Assembly (NCBI GenBank): GCA_947474365.1
Contig: CANJIU010000072.1
Coordinates: 1-50,868, forward strand
Direction of reading: 5' to 3'
Length of the DNA stretch: 50,868 bases
Origin: Opitutia bacterium
GTDB taxonomy: Bacteria; Verrucomicrobiota; Verrucomicrobiia; Opitutales; Opitutaceae
Shown: in pieces, positions 34,088 through 43,407 of the stretch
Layout of the letters: every line of letters starts with the position of its first letter
Numbering within the stretch: position 1 is the stretch's first letter
Position numbers and translations under genes: made by a program
The notes under the pieces: model-generated
What the model was told of the DNA's origin: nothing
What the model saw: the letters and a program-made list of their open reading frames with translations, nothing else
The model's database searches: none

Positions 34088-34534
34088 GGAGAAATCGTAA
34101 AGGGAACCTCGCTCAGGACGACGGATGGATGGCATATCGCAAGGGCCATGTAAGGATTAGAGCGGAAACCGAGCGCCTCGGGGAAGATTGTGCGCAGCGG
34201 GGGCTCGCGATCCGTGGGCTCCGCGCCGAGAACCAGGGTGTAATCGGCGCGGGTGCGTCGGACCGTTGTCGGCGCCACCCGACCGCTCCCGGCGCAAAAA
34301 GGAAAACCACGAAAGGACGGGTGAACATTGCATAGTATGAGTTGACGCATGAATCGGGAATAGGGTGTGCCAACAGCCGAGAAAACCGTCCGCGCCCCCT
34401 CCGACGGTGAACCGCCCGCTTCGTGGGACAAAATTTCCTCGCAACCGCTGCGACCCACGGTGTTTTTTCTTCTGCTTTGTCCAATCCGGCACGAATATCC
34501 CGCCCGCTTCGCGTCGCCCGCTGAACCAAGTTCC
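34088..34534. other. Divergent promoter region between the two heavy-metal-type RND operons
   Basis: This 447-bp gap separates the start codons of the YVTN gene (minus) and the system 2 channel gene (plus), so both efflux operons must be driven from here or share a regulator site. Several open frames cross it but have no signal peptide, motif or codon bias. No regulator gene (ArsR, MerR or two-component) is encoded here, and I could not identify a clear operator or sigma-70 promoter. Confidence 0.5.
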
Positions 34535-35923
34535 ATGCCCCTGAACTGTCGTCTTTTTTTTGTCGTGCCCGTCCTCGCCGCGTTGGGAGGTTGCGCGACC
34601 TACCAAGCAAGGGACCTCACGCCCGCCAAAACCCAAGAGCAACTCGACCGGCGGCAGCTGACCGATGCCGGATTGGAGCAATACCTCGCCCGCCACCACC
34701 TTCCTGCAGGCGGATCGTGGGACCTTTCGCGGCTGACGCTGGCGGCGTTCTATTTCAGCCCCGAACTCGCTGTCGCCCGCGCTCAACTCGCGGAGGCGGA
34801 GGACGGCGTGCGCACTGCGGCGGCGCGGCCCAATCCCGCTTTCTCATTTTCCCCCGGCCGAAACGAAAATAGCGCGGGCGGCGTCACGCCGTGGATTCTC
34901 GGCTATGCACTCGACATCCCCGTCGAACTCGCGGGGAAACGCGGCTACCGCACCGCCGAGGCGCAGCATCACGTCGACGTGGCGCGTTTCAATCTGGCTT
35001 CGCTCGCGTGGACGACCCGCAGCGCCGTGCGTCGGGCGTTGACCGACTTGCACGGTGCCGAGGCGACGGCGGAACTCTGGCGCAAGCAGACGCCGCTGCT
35101 CGAACGCGCCGCGCAACTCGTGGAAGCTCAAGTGACGGCCGGGGACGCCTCACCCCTTCAAGCCGCCCAGGCTCGCATCGCCCTCAACCGCGCGGGGCTG
35201 GCCATCCGCGAGAGCGAACGCACGGTGATCTCTGCCCGCTCCGACCTTGCCGCCGCGATCGGGGTGCCGCTCGCGGCGCTGGCGGATATCCGGCTTGATA
35301 CCGCCGAACTCGCGGGCTCCGCCACCTCACTGGCCACCGCCGAGGCCCGAAGCTGGGCCGCCCAAAACCGCGCCGATTTGCTCGCCGCCCTCGCCTCCTA
35401 CGCCGCCGCTCAGTCGGCGCTTCAAAGCGAAATCGCCCGTCAGTATCCCGACCTAAAGCTCGGCCCCGGCTACCAATTCGACCAGGGCGAGAGCAAATGG
35501 GCGCTCTCCCTCGGCTTTGAACTGCCGGTTTTCCACCAGAACCAGGGACCGATCGCCGTCGCCGAAGCGCGGCGTGAAGTCGAATCAACCCGGTTCCAGG
35601 CCCTGCAGCACCGCGTCCTTGCCGATGTTGACCGGGCCGCCGCGATCTACGCCTCGTCCCTGGGCGAAGTCGAAACGGTCGCAACCTTGCGCGCCAGTCT
35701 CGAACGTCAGACGAAAATCGTCCGCGCCCAACAGGCCGCCGGCGAGACCTCCCGCCTCGATCTCATCCGTGCCGAGGTCGAACTCGCCGATCAGGCCCGC
35801 GCCGAAATCGACGCTCGGCACCGCAACGCCCGCGCGCTGACCGATCTGGAGGCCGCCGTCCAACGCCCGCTTTCCTGGCCGGAATCCTCCTGGCGCGCGC
35901 CCGCTGTCGCCGCCCGCCCGTAA
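34535..35923 (+). CDS. Outer-membrane efflux lipoprotein (CzcC/TolC-like), system 2
   Basis: The ATG at 34535 gives 462 residues with lipobox LAALGGC after a short hydrophobic stretch. This start is preferred over the ATG at 34367, whose 56-residue extension is not signal-like. Outer-membrane efflux protein repeats are visible: LTLAAFYFSPELAVARAQL, AAARPNPAFSFSPGRN, SALQSEIARQYPDLKLGPG and KWALSLGFELPVFHQNQGP, with long coiled helices between. It is the exit duct for the pump encoded two genes downstream. The adaptor gene follows after 22 bp. Confidence 0.88.
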   Translation: MPLNCRLFFVVPVLAALGGCATYQARDLTPAKTQEQLDRRQLTDAGLEQYLARHHLPAGGSWDLSRLTLAAFYFSPELAVARAQLAEAEDGVRTAAARPNPAFSFSPGRNENSAGGVTPWILGYALDIPVELAGKRGYRTAEAQHHVDVARFNLASLAWTTRSAVRRALTDLHGAEATAELWRKQTPLLERAAQLVEAQVTAGDASPLQAAQARIALNRAGLAIRESERTVISARSDLAAAIGVPLAALADIRLDTAELAGSATSLATAEARSWAAQNRADLLAALASYAAAQSALQSEIARQYPDLKLGPGYQFDQGESKWALSLGFELPVFHQNQGPIAVAEARREVESTRFQALQHRVLADVDRAAAIYASSLGEVETVATLRASLERQTKIVRAQQAAGETSRLDLIRAEVELADQARAEIDARHRNARALTDLEAAVQRPLSWPESSWRAPAVAARP

Positions 35924-35945
35924 ACGCCAACGCCGCTCTTTCCCA

Positions 35946-36917
35946 ATGAAGCTCATTTTTCTGTTCCTCCTGCTGGCCGTCGCCGCCCACGCCGCTCCCG
36001 CCGCCCCGGCCCCCGCGACGCTCTCCAAGGAGGGAGACCTCACCACGCTTACCCTGAAGCCTGACGCCGAGGAGCGCCTCCGGCTAAAAATCGTACCCCT
36101 AGCACGCCGCACTGTTCCTGCCACCCGCCTGTTTTCCGGCGAGGTCGTGCGCTCGCTCGGCACCGACGCTCCGTCCTCCGCCCCGCTGCTCGGAGGGTCG
36201 CTCGACGAATCGCTCCGCGTCGCCGATCTGCAGGCCGCCGCCGACGGCCGCATCTTGCAGACGCAGACCCAACTCGACGCCGCCCGGATTTCACTCGACC
36301 GCGCCCAGAAGGTGTTCGAATCCGAGGCCGGAAGCGTGCGCTCGGTCGACGACGCAAAGTCCACCGTCGCCCTCGCCACCGCCGCCCTGTCCACCGCCAG
36401 GGCGCAGCGGGCGCTGCTGGGCGCTCCCGCCATCACTACGAACTCCGCAGCCCCGACCTGGATCCGCACGGCAATCTACAGTGGCGAGGCCGCGCTGCTC
36501 GACGCCCAGGCCAACGCCAGCATCCGCCCGCTCACGGCCACCGCGGGAGGTCGGAGCGCCGCTCCCGTCCACGGCCCGCTCACCGCGAACGCCGCGACGG
36601 CCACCATCGACTGGTATTATGACGCCCCCACCGACCTGAACTTGCGCGCGGGCGAGCGCGTCGCCGTCGAGATTCCCACCAGCGCCAGCAGGACCGAAAG
36701 CCTCGTCGTGCCGTTCTCCGCCGTGTTGCACGACATTCACGGCGGCCAGTGGGTCTACGAGGCGGTCGCGCCGCACACCTACACGCGCCGCCGCGTCCAG
36801 GTTTCACGTATCGCCGGTTCCGATGCGGTCCTCGCCAGCGGTCCGGCGGTCGGCGCAAAGATTGTCACCGACGGCGCGGCCGAGCTTTTCGGCACTGAAT
36901 TCATGACGGGCAAATAA
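35946..36917 (+). CDS. RND efflux periplasmic adaptor-like protein, system 2
   Basis: A 323-residue protein with signal peptide MKLIFLFLLLAVAAHA. It has a short predicted helical hairpin (DAARISLDRAQKVFESEAGS, ALSTARAQRALLG), then beta-rich domains ending AVGAKIVTDGAAELFGTE, the last strand typical of membrane fusion proteins. It is poorly conserved compared with system 1, but its position between an outer-membrane channel and an RND pump (18 bp before the pump ATG) supports the call. It should bridge the two membranes. Confidence 0.78.
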   Translation: MKLIFLFLLLAVAAHAAPAAPAPATLSKEGDLTTLTLKPDAEERLRLKIVPLARRTVPATRLFSGEVVRSLGTDAPSSAPLLGGSLDESLRVADLQAAADGRILQTQTQLDAARISLDRAQKVFESEAGSVRSVDDAKSTVALATAALSTARAQRALLGAPAITTNSAAPTWIRTAIYSGEAALLDAQANASIRPLTATAGGRSAAPVHGPLTANAATATIDWYYDAPTDLNLRAGERVAVEIPTSASRTESLVVPFSAVLHDIHGGQWVYEAVAPHTYTRRRVQVSRIAGSDAVLASGPAVGAKIVTDGAAELFGTEFMTGK

Positions 36918-36935
36918 GCGCGCTCCCGCACCATC

Positions 36936-39900
36936 ATGCTGAACGCGATTGTTTCCTGGGCGCTCAACCTCCGCGTCCTCGTCGTGGCCATGGCCGCGGC
37001 CCTGCTGGTGGTTGGCATCAACGCCACCCGTCACGCGCCGCTCGACGTCTTCCCGGAATTCGCCCCGCCCCTAGTCGAAGTGCAGACCGAGGCGCCCGGC
37101 CTTTCGACCGAGGAGGTCGACGCGCTCGTCACCGTGCCGCTGGAAAATTCCCTCAACGGCATTCCTTTTCTCAAAATCATCCGCTCGAAGTCCGTCCTCG
37201 GCCTCTCGTCGGTCGTGATGATCTTCGACACCGGCACCGACATCCTCCGCGCCCGCCAGCTCGTGCAGGAGCGACTCAACCTCGCCCAGAACCGCCTGCC
37301 CTCCGTCGTGAAGCCACCCGTGCTCATGGCGCCCTACTCGTCGCTCAGCCGCGTGCTCAAGGTCGGGCTCACCTCGAAAACCCTCACGCAGATGGAGCTG
37401 AGCGAACTCGCACTCTGGACGATGCGGCCGCGGCTCATGTCCGTTCGCGGCGTGGCCAACGTCGCGATTTGGGGCCAGCGCGACAAACAGTTCCAAGTCC
37501 TCGTCGATCCCCAGCGGCTGCGCGCCGCCGGCGTGACGCTCGACGCCGTCACACGCGCCGCCGGCGACGCCGCCGTCATCAGCGCGGGCGGTTTCGTCGA
37601 TACGCCAAATCTCCGCCTCAGCGTCGCCCAAATCGGCCTCATCACCACACCGGAGGACCTCGCGCGGACCGTGGTCGAGTTTCGCCACGGCGCCCCGATC
37701 CGGCTCGGCGACGTCGCCGAGGTGCGCATCGGCCACCCGGCGCCGATCGGCGACGCCGTGATCAACGACGGCCCGGGCATTTTGCTCATCGTGGAGAAAC
37801 AGCCGTGGGGCAACACGCTCGACGTCACCCAGGGCGTCGAAAAAATCCTCGCCGAACTCAAGCCCGGCCTCCCCGGCGTCGACATCGACTCGACGATCTT
37901 CCGCCCGGCCACGTTTATCCAGCTGTCCATCGACCACCTCACCGAGGCGCTCTGGCTCGGCTGCCTGCTCGTGGTGATCATCCTCTGGTTTTTTCTCGGG
38001 AGCTGGCGCACCACCGTTATCAGCCTCACGGCGATCCCTCTCTCGCTCGCCATCGCACTGCTCCTGCTGAGCTGGCGGGGCGAGACGATCAACACGATGA
38101 TCCTGGCCGGGCTCATCATCGCGCTCGGCGAAGTCGTGGACGACGCGATCATCGACGTGGAGAACATCCTGCGCCGTCTCCGTCAGAACGCGACGCTCAC
38201 CCGTCCGCGGCCCGCGTTGCAGGTCGTGCTGACCGCCTCGCTCGAGGTGCGCAGTGCCGTCGTGTATGCGAGCGTGATCATCGTGCTCGTGTTCCTCCCC
38301 GTGTTTTTCCTCCCCGGACTCGCGGGCACGTTCTTTCGTCCGCTGGCGCTCTCCTACATCCTCGCAATCGCCGCCTCCCTCGCGGTCGCCCTCACCGTCA
38401 CGCCCGCGCTCAGTCTCCTGCTGCTGCGCGTGAACGCCAACCCGCACCGCGACGCATGGCTCGCCCGCACGATGAAGGGTTGGTATCGCGGCCTCCTCCC
38501 GCGCTTCGCCGGCCGCCCCGGCTTCGCCCTCGGCGTGCTCGCGGTCGCGTTCGCCGTCACGGGCTGGATCTGGCACGCCAAGCTCGGCGAGGAATTTCTG
38601 CCCAACTTCAAGGAACGCGACTTCCTGATGCACTGGCTGGAAAAACCCAACACCTCCGTCGAGGCCAGCACGCGCATCACCATCGCCGCGAGCAAGGACC
38701 TCCGTGCCATCCCCGGCGTGCGCAACCTCGGCTCCCACATCGGCCGCGCTGAGGTCGCCGATGAGGTCGTCGGCCCCGATTTCACCGAATTATGGATCAG
38801 CCTCGCCCCTGAGGCGGATTATGATCCCACCATTGCGAAGGTCCAGGCGGTCGTGGACGGCTATCCCGGCCTCGTGCGCGACCTGCTTACGTTTCTCCGC
38901 GAACGCATCAAGGAGGTGCTCACCGGGGCGAGCGCGAGCATCGTCGTGCGCATCTTCGGCCCCGATCTCGAGGTGTTGCGCCAACACGCGGCCGAAGTGG
39001 GTGCCGCCCTCAAGGACGCTCCGGGCGTCAGCGCGCTCAAGGTCGAGTCGCAGGTCCTCGTGCCGCAAATCGCCATGAAACTCCGCCCCGAGTCCGCCGC
39101 GCTTCACGGTCTCACCGCCGGGCAGGTGCGCACCGCGGTCACGACCCTCATCCGCGGCCGCAAGGTCGGCGAGGTGTACCAAGATCAAAAGGTGCACGAC
39201 GTGACTGTTTGGAGCGTGCCGGCCGTCCGGGCTGACACCACGGCGATTCGCGAACTCCTGATTGAGACCCCCGCGGGCGGACACGTGCGCCTCGCCGACG
39301 TGGCCGACATTGCCATCGTGCCCACACCCAACGCCATCAAGCGGGAAGGCGCCTCCCGCCGCATCGACGTCACCTGCAATGTCGCCGGCGGCCGCGATCT
39401 CGGTGCGGTCGCCCGCGACGTCGCGGCCCGCGTGGGCAAGGTAAACTTCACCCGGGGTTATCATCCGGAAATTCTTGGCGAATGGGCCGAGCGGCAGGCC
39501 GCGCAATCGCGGCTGCTTTGGCTCGGACTCGCCTCGCTGGCCGGGATCCTGGTCTTGCTCCTCGCGGATTTCCAGTCGCCCCGGTTGGTGATGCTGATCG
39601 CACTCACCCTGCCTTTCGCGCTGATTGGTGGAGTCCTCGCGGCCTGGCTCGGCGGTGGCGTCCTCTCGCTCGGCTCGCTCGTGGGCTTCGTCACCGTGCT
39701 CGGCATCGCCGCCCGCAACGGGATCCTGCTCGTCAGCCACTACCGGCACCTTGAGACGGAGGAAGGTCAGCCCTTCAGCCTCGCCCTCGTCCTGCGCGGT
39801 TCGGAGGAACGACTCGTGCCGATCCTCATGACCGCTGCAACGGCCTCCTTCGCCCTCCTGCCACTCGTGCTGAAGGGCAACGTCCCCGGCAACGAAATCG

Positions 39901-40013
39901 AGCGCCCGATGGCGCTGGTGATTCTGGGCGGGCTTGTCACCTCGACGTTGCTGAATCTCTTTCTGCTCCCCGCGCTCTACGCCCGCTTTGGCCGGCGGCG
40001 AACCACGGGGTGA
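36936..40013 (+). CDS. Heavy-metal-type RND efflux permease (CzcA/CusA-like), system 2
   Basis: A 1025-residue RND pump, paralogous to system 1 along its whole length. The opening is MLNAIVSWALNLRVLVVAMA, then DVFPEFAPPLVEVQTEAPGL. TM4 is IALGEVVDDAIIDVENILRR, with the same GEVVDDAIIDVEN signature as system 1. LGEEFLPNFKERDFLMHWL and, late, GSLVGFVTVLGIAARNGILL and GSEERLVPILMTAATASFA follow. Proton-driven export from the periplasm is expected. The shared signature suggests the same subclass of substrate for both pumps, though cation identity is unknown. A 192-bp gap separates it from the drug-type system downstream. Confidence 0.92.
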   Translation: MLNAIVSWALNLRVLVVAMAAALLVVGINATRHAPLDVFPEFAPPLVEVQTEAPGLSTEEVDALVTVPLENSLNGIPFLKIIRSKSVLGLSSVVMIFDTGTDILRARQLVQERLNLAQNRLPSVVKPPVLMAPYSSLSRVLKVGLTSKTLTQMELSELALWTMRPRLMSVRGVANVAIWGQRDKQFQVLVDPQRLRAAGVTLDAVTRAAGDAAVISAGGFVDTPNLRLSVAQIGLITTPEDLARTVVEFRHGAPIRLGDVAEVRIGHPAPIGDAVINDGPGILLIVEKQPWGNTLDVTQGVEKILAELKPGLPGVDIDSTIFRPATFIQLSIDHLTEALWLGCLLVVIILWFFLGSWRTTVISLTAIPLSLAIALLLLSWRGETINTMILAGLIIALGEVVDDAIIDVENILRRLRQNATLTRPRPALQVVLTASLEVRSAVVYASVIIVLVFLPVFFLPGLAGTFFRPLALSYILAIAASLAVALTVTPALSLLLLRVNANPHRDAWLARTMKGWYRGLLPRFAGRPGFALGVLAVAFAVTGWIWHAKLGEEFLPNFKERDFLMHWLEKPNTSVEASTRITIAASKDLRAIPGVRNLGSHIGRAEVADEVVGPDFTELWISLAPEADYDPTIAKVQAVVDGYPGLVRDLLTFLRERIKEVLTGASASIVVRIFGPDLEVLRQHAAEVGAALKDAPGVSALKVESQVLVPQIAMKLRPESAALHGLTAGQVRTAVTTLIRGRKVGEVYQDQKVHDVTVWSVPAVRADTTAIRELLIETPAGGHVRLADVADIAIVPTPNAIKREGASRRIDVTCNVAGGRDLGAVARDVAARVGKVNFTRGYHPEILGEWAERQAAQSRLLWLGLASLAGILVLLLADFQSPRLVMLIALTLPFALIGGVLAAWLGGGVLSLGSLVGFVTVLGIAARNGILLVSHYRHLETEEGQPFSLALVLRGSEERLVPILMTAATASFALLPLVLKGNVPGNEIERPMALVILGGLVTSTLLNLFLLPALYARFGRRRTTG

Positions 40014-40205
40014 TCCCCCGCGGCCGCCGCCACTCCCTTGCAGAAACCGCGTCATCCCCCCCCATCTCGCTCCCGCCGCATGGACCAGCAGCTCACGATC
40101 TGACTCGCCCGCCCCACAGCCCGCCTGAAAACAAAATGAGCTCGCAACCCCGGGGGCGAAACACCGTCTTAGCCTCTCCGCCCGTCCCACTTTGATCACT
40201 CCGGC

Positions 40206-43200
40206 ATGAATTTCCTCCAACTCGCTCTGCGTCGTCCCCTGTCGGTCGTTGTCCTCGTGATCGCAGTGGCGCTCGCCGCCGGTCTCGCCATCCAGCGCAT
40301 GTCGCGGGACATCTTTCCGCCCCTCGGCATCCCGACCATCTACGTCGCGCAGCCGTATGGCGGCATGGATCCGGCCCAGATGGAAGGTTACCTCACCTAC
40401 CGGTACGAATACCACTTCCTGTACATCGCCGGCATCGAGCACGTGGAATCGAAATCGATTCAGGGCGCTTCGATCATGAAGCTGCAGTTCCACCCGGGCA
40501 CCGACATGTCCCAGGCGCTTTCGGAGACCATCGCCTACGTGAACCGCTCCCGGGCGTTCATGCCGCCAGGCACGCCCGCGCCGTTCGTCACCCGCTTCGA
40601 CGCCGGCAGCGTTGCCGTCGGGTATCTCGTTTTCTCGACCAATAATCCCAACCGCACGCTGAACGAAATGCAGGATCAGGCGCTCAACCGCGTCCGCCCC
40701 GCCTTCGCTACACTGCCCGGCGTGTCGGCGCCACCGCCCTTTGGCGGCAGCTCGCGCGGCATCATCGTCAACGTCGACCCGGAGCGGATGCGCGCCTATG
40801 GCCTCTCTCCCGACGAGATCGTGAAGGCGTTGTCGGAAGCGAACACGATCAGTCCGTCCGGCAACATGAACCTCGGGGACAAGTATCCGATCGTGGAGAT
40901 GAACTCGATCGTGAAGAACCCCAAGGACCTCGAGGCGGTCATGCTGCGCCGCAACGACCAGGGCGCTGTGTTCGTGCGCGATGTGGCCACCATCAGCGAT
41001 GCGGCCGATATCACGACCGGGCACGCGCTCGCGAACGGCCTGCGCACCGTCTACCTCCCCGTCACCAAGCGCGCCGACGCCTCGACCCTCGCCGTGGTCG
41101 ACCTGGTGAAGAAAAACATTCCCGAGTTTCAGAAAATCCTGCCCGACGACATCAAGGTCAGCTACGTCTTCGACCAATCGCCCGTCGTCAACCGCTCGAT
41201 CAAGGACGTGCTGAAGGAAGGCGGCCTCGGCGCGCTCCTCACCGGCCTGATGGTGTTGATTTTCCTGCGCGACTGGCGGAGTGCGTTCATCGTCGTCATC
41301 AATATTCCGCTTTCGTTGCTCGGCGCGGTCTTCGCCTTGTGGGTCACAGGCGAGAGCATCCACCTCATGACGTTGGGCGGCCTCGCGCTCGCGATCGGCA
41401 TCCTCGTCGACGAATCGACGGTCGCCGTGGAAAACATCCATGCGCACATTGCGCGCGGCTCCACGCTTTCGCGCGCCGCGCTCGACGGCACGAAGGAGAC
41501 GGCGTTGCCGCGGTTGCTCGCGCTGCTCTGTATTCTGGCGGTGTTCATCCCCGCGTTCTTCATGGTCGGCGCGGCGAAGGCCCTGTTCGTGCCGATGGCG
41601 CTCGCGGTCGGCTTCTCGATGATCGCCTCGTACCTGTTGTCGAGCACGCTCGTCCCCATCCTTTCCGTCTGGCTACTCCGCGGCCACTCGGCCGAGATTC
41701 ACGACGCCTCGTTCTTCGCCTCGCTGCAGCGAGGCTACGCGGGACTCCTTCGCGGGGTCGTCGCCCTGCGCTGGCCGCTCGCGATTGTCTACCTCGCGGC
41801 CTGCGGCGCGATCATCTGGGTCTTCGGCGCCCGCCTCGGCACGGAAATCTTTCCCAAGACCGACAACGGCCAGTTCGCCCTCCGTTTGCGCGCCCCGAGC
41901 GGCACCCGCGTCGACCTGACCGAGGCGCTCTCGAAAAAAGTGTTGGACCTGATCGCCCGTGAAGCCGGCGGCGCGGACAAGATCGACGTGACCATCGGCA
42001 TGGTCGGCGTGCACAATTCCAGCTTCCCGGTGAACCTCGTCCACCTGTGGAACGGTGGCCCCGAGGAAGGCTGGCTCGCCGTGCAGCTCAAGCCGCACAC
42101 CGGCATCCGCATCGAGGCCTTCAAGGAGAAACTCCGCGCCGTGTTTGCGCGCGACCTGCCCGACGTGCGTTTCTCATTCGAGCCGCAGGACATCGTCTCG
42201 CGCGTCATGAGCTTCGGCTCGCCCACCCCGGTGGAAATCGCGATCAGCGGCTCGCCCCTGCCGGTGTGCAAGGCCTACGCCGATCAGATCATCGAGAAGA
42301 TGAAGGCGATTCCATACCTGCGCGACATCCAGATCGCGCAGAACCTGGACTACCCGACCGTGTCGGTGAACGTGGACCGCGAACGCGCCGGCCAGCTCGG
42401 CGTGCAGATGTCCGACGTCAATCGCTCGCTCGTCGCCGCGACCACCTCCAGCCGGTTCACCACTCCCATCTTCTGGGCCGACCCCGGCACCGGCATCAGC
42501 TTCAGCCTTCAGGTCCAAATTCCCGAGATGAAAACCACCACGATGGAGGACCTGGGCAACGTCCCCATCGTCTCGAGCCGCGGCGAACCGGTGCTGCTGC
42601 GCAACATCGCGACCATCGCGCCAGGCAGCTCGGTGGGCACGTACGAGCGCTACAATCTGGCGCGCCTCGTCAGCATCACCGCCAACATCCACGGCTCCGA
42701 TCTCGGGACGGCGACGCGCGCGATTCGGCAGGCGATCGCCGCCGCCGGCCCGCTCCCCCAACCCTCCACCAAGGTGGATTTGCGCGGACAAGTGGTGCCG
42801 CTGGAGCAATTGCTCAACGGCTTTCAGACCGGCCTGATCATCGCGATCGTCGTCATCTTCCTGATGCTCGCGGCGAACTTCGAGTCATTGCGCCTCGCGA
42901 TTGCGGTCATCTCGACGGTGCCGGCGGTGCTCGTCGGCGTCGTGCTCGCGCTCACGTTCACCGGCACCACGCTCAACATCCAATCCGCGATGGGGGCCAT
43001 CATGGCGGTCGGCGTGGCCGTCGCCAACGCGATCCTGCTCGTCACGTTTGCCGAACGCAGCCGTATCCAAAGCAGTGACGCGCTCGCCGCGGCGGTCGAG
43101 GGCGGCCGCAGCCGGCTCCGGCCTATTCTCATGACCAGTTTCGCCATGATCGCCGGCATGCTGCCGCTGGCCCTCGGGTTCGGCGAGAGCGGCGATCAAA

Positions 43201-43376
43201 CCGCCCCGCTCGGCCGCGCCGTCGTCGGCGGACTCGCCCTGGCGACGCTTGCCACCCTGTTCGTGCTCCCGGCCTTCTTCGCCATCATCCGGCGCGGCTC
43301 GTCCACGCGCTCCGGTTCCCTCGATCCCGACGATCCCCTGAGCGGGCACTTTGTTTCTCCCGCCCGCCACAAATAA
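40206..43376 (+). CDS. Drug-type RND efflux permease (AcrB/MdtB-related), system 3
   Basis: A 1056-residue RND pump of a different branch. It opens FLQLALRRPLSVVVLVIAVA, then SRDIFPPLGIPTIYVAQPYG. TM4 reads GGLALAIGILVDESTVAVEN, lacking the doubled acidic pair of the metal-type pumps. In the second half, VAVANAILLVTFAERSRIQS and GRSRLRPILMTSFAMIAGML match the hydrophobic/amphiphilic exporter group. It probably expels organic compounds. First gene of the RND-adaptor-channel operon; the adaptor starts 31 bp later. The preceding 192 bp (40014-40205) hold its likely promoter and nothing else I could recognise. Confidence 0.9.
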   Translation: MNFLQLALRRPLSVVVLVIAVALAAGLAIQRMSRDIFPPLGIPTIYVAQPYGGMDPAQMEGYLTYRYEYHFLYIAGIEHVESKSIQGASIMKLQFHPGTDMSQALSETIAYVNRSRAFMPPGTPAPFVTRFDAGSVAVGYLVFSTNNPNRTLNEMQDQALNRVRPAFATLPGVSAPPPFGGSSRGIIVNVDPERMRAYGLSPDEIVKALSEANTISPSGNMNLGDKYPIVEMNSIVKNPKDLEAVMLRRNDQGAVFVRDVATISDAADITTGHALANGLRTVYLPVTKRADASTLAVVDLVKKNIPEFQKILPDDIKVSYVFDQSPVVNRSIKDVLKEGGLGALLTGLMVLIFLRDWRSAFIVVINIPLSLLGAVFALWVTGESIHLMTLGGLALAIGILVDESTVAVENIHAHIARGSTLSRAALDGTKETALPRLLALLCILAVFIPAFFMVGAAKALFVPMALAVGFSMIASYLLSSTLVPILSVWLLRGHSAEIHDASFFASLQRGYAGLLRGVVALRWPLAIVYLAACGAIIWVFGARLGTEIFPKTDNGQFALRLRAPSGTRVDLTEALSKKVLDLIAREAGGADKIDVTIGMVGVHNSSFPVNLVHLWNGGPEEGWLAVQLKPHTGIRIEAFKEKLRAVFARDLPDVRFSFEPQDIVSRVMSFGSPTPVEIAISGSPLPVCKAYADQIIEKMKAIPYLRDIQIAQNLDYPTVSVNVDRERAGQLGVQMSDVNRSLVAATTSSRFTTPIFWADPGTGISFSLQVQIPEMKTTTMEDLGNVPIVSSRGEPVLLRNIATIAPGSSVGTYERYNLARLVSITANIHGSDLGTATRAIRQAIAAAGPLPQPSTKVDLRGQVVPLEQLLNGFQTGLIIAIVVIFLMLAANFESLRLAIAVISTVPAVLVGVVLALTFTGTTLNIQSAMGAIMAVGVAVANAILLVTFAERSRIQSSDALAAAVEGGRSRLRPILMTSFAMIAGMLPLALGFGESGDQTAPLGRAVVGGLALATLATLFVLPAFFAIIRRGSSTRSGSLDPDDPLSGHFVSPARHK

Positions 43377-43407
43377 GCCTGCCGCACCTTTAATTTTTCG
43401 ACTCCGC

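Noticed and set aside
34084..34536. 150-codon minus-strand frame filling the divergent promoter region
   Set aside because: No codon bias or motifs, and it would occupy the only space available for promoters of both efflux operons.
38790..41447. 885-codon open frame antisense to two RND pump genes
   Set aside because: It spans the 3' part of one pump gene, the intergenic gap and the 5' part of another. The translation is Asp/Glu/Arg/Gly-rich without motifs, as expected for GC-rich antisense reading.
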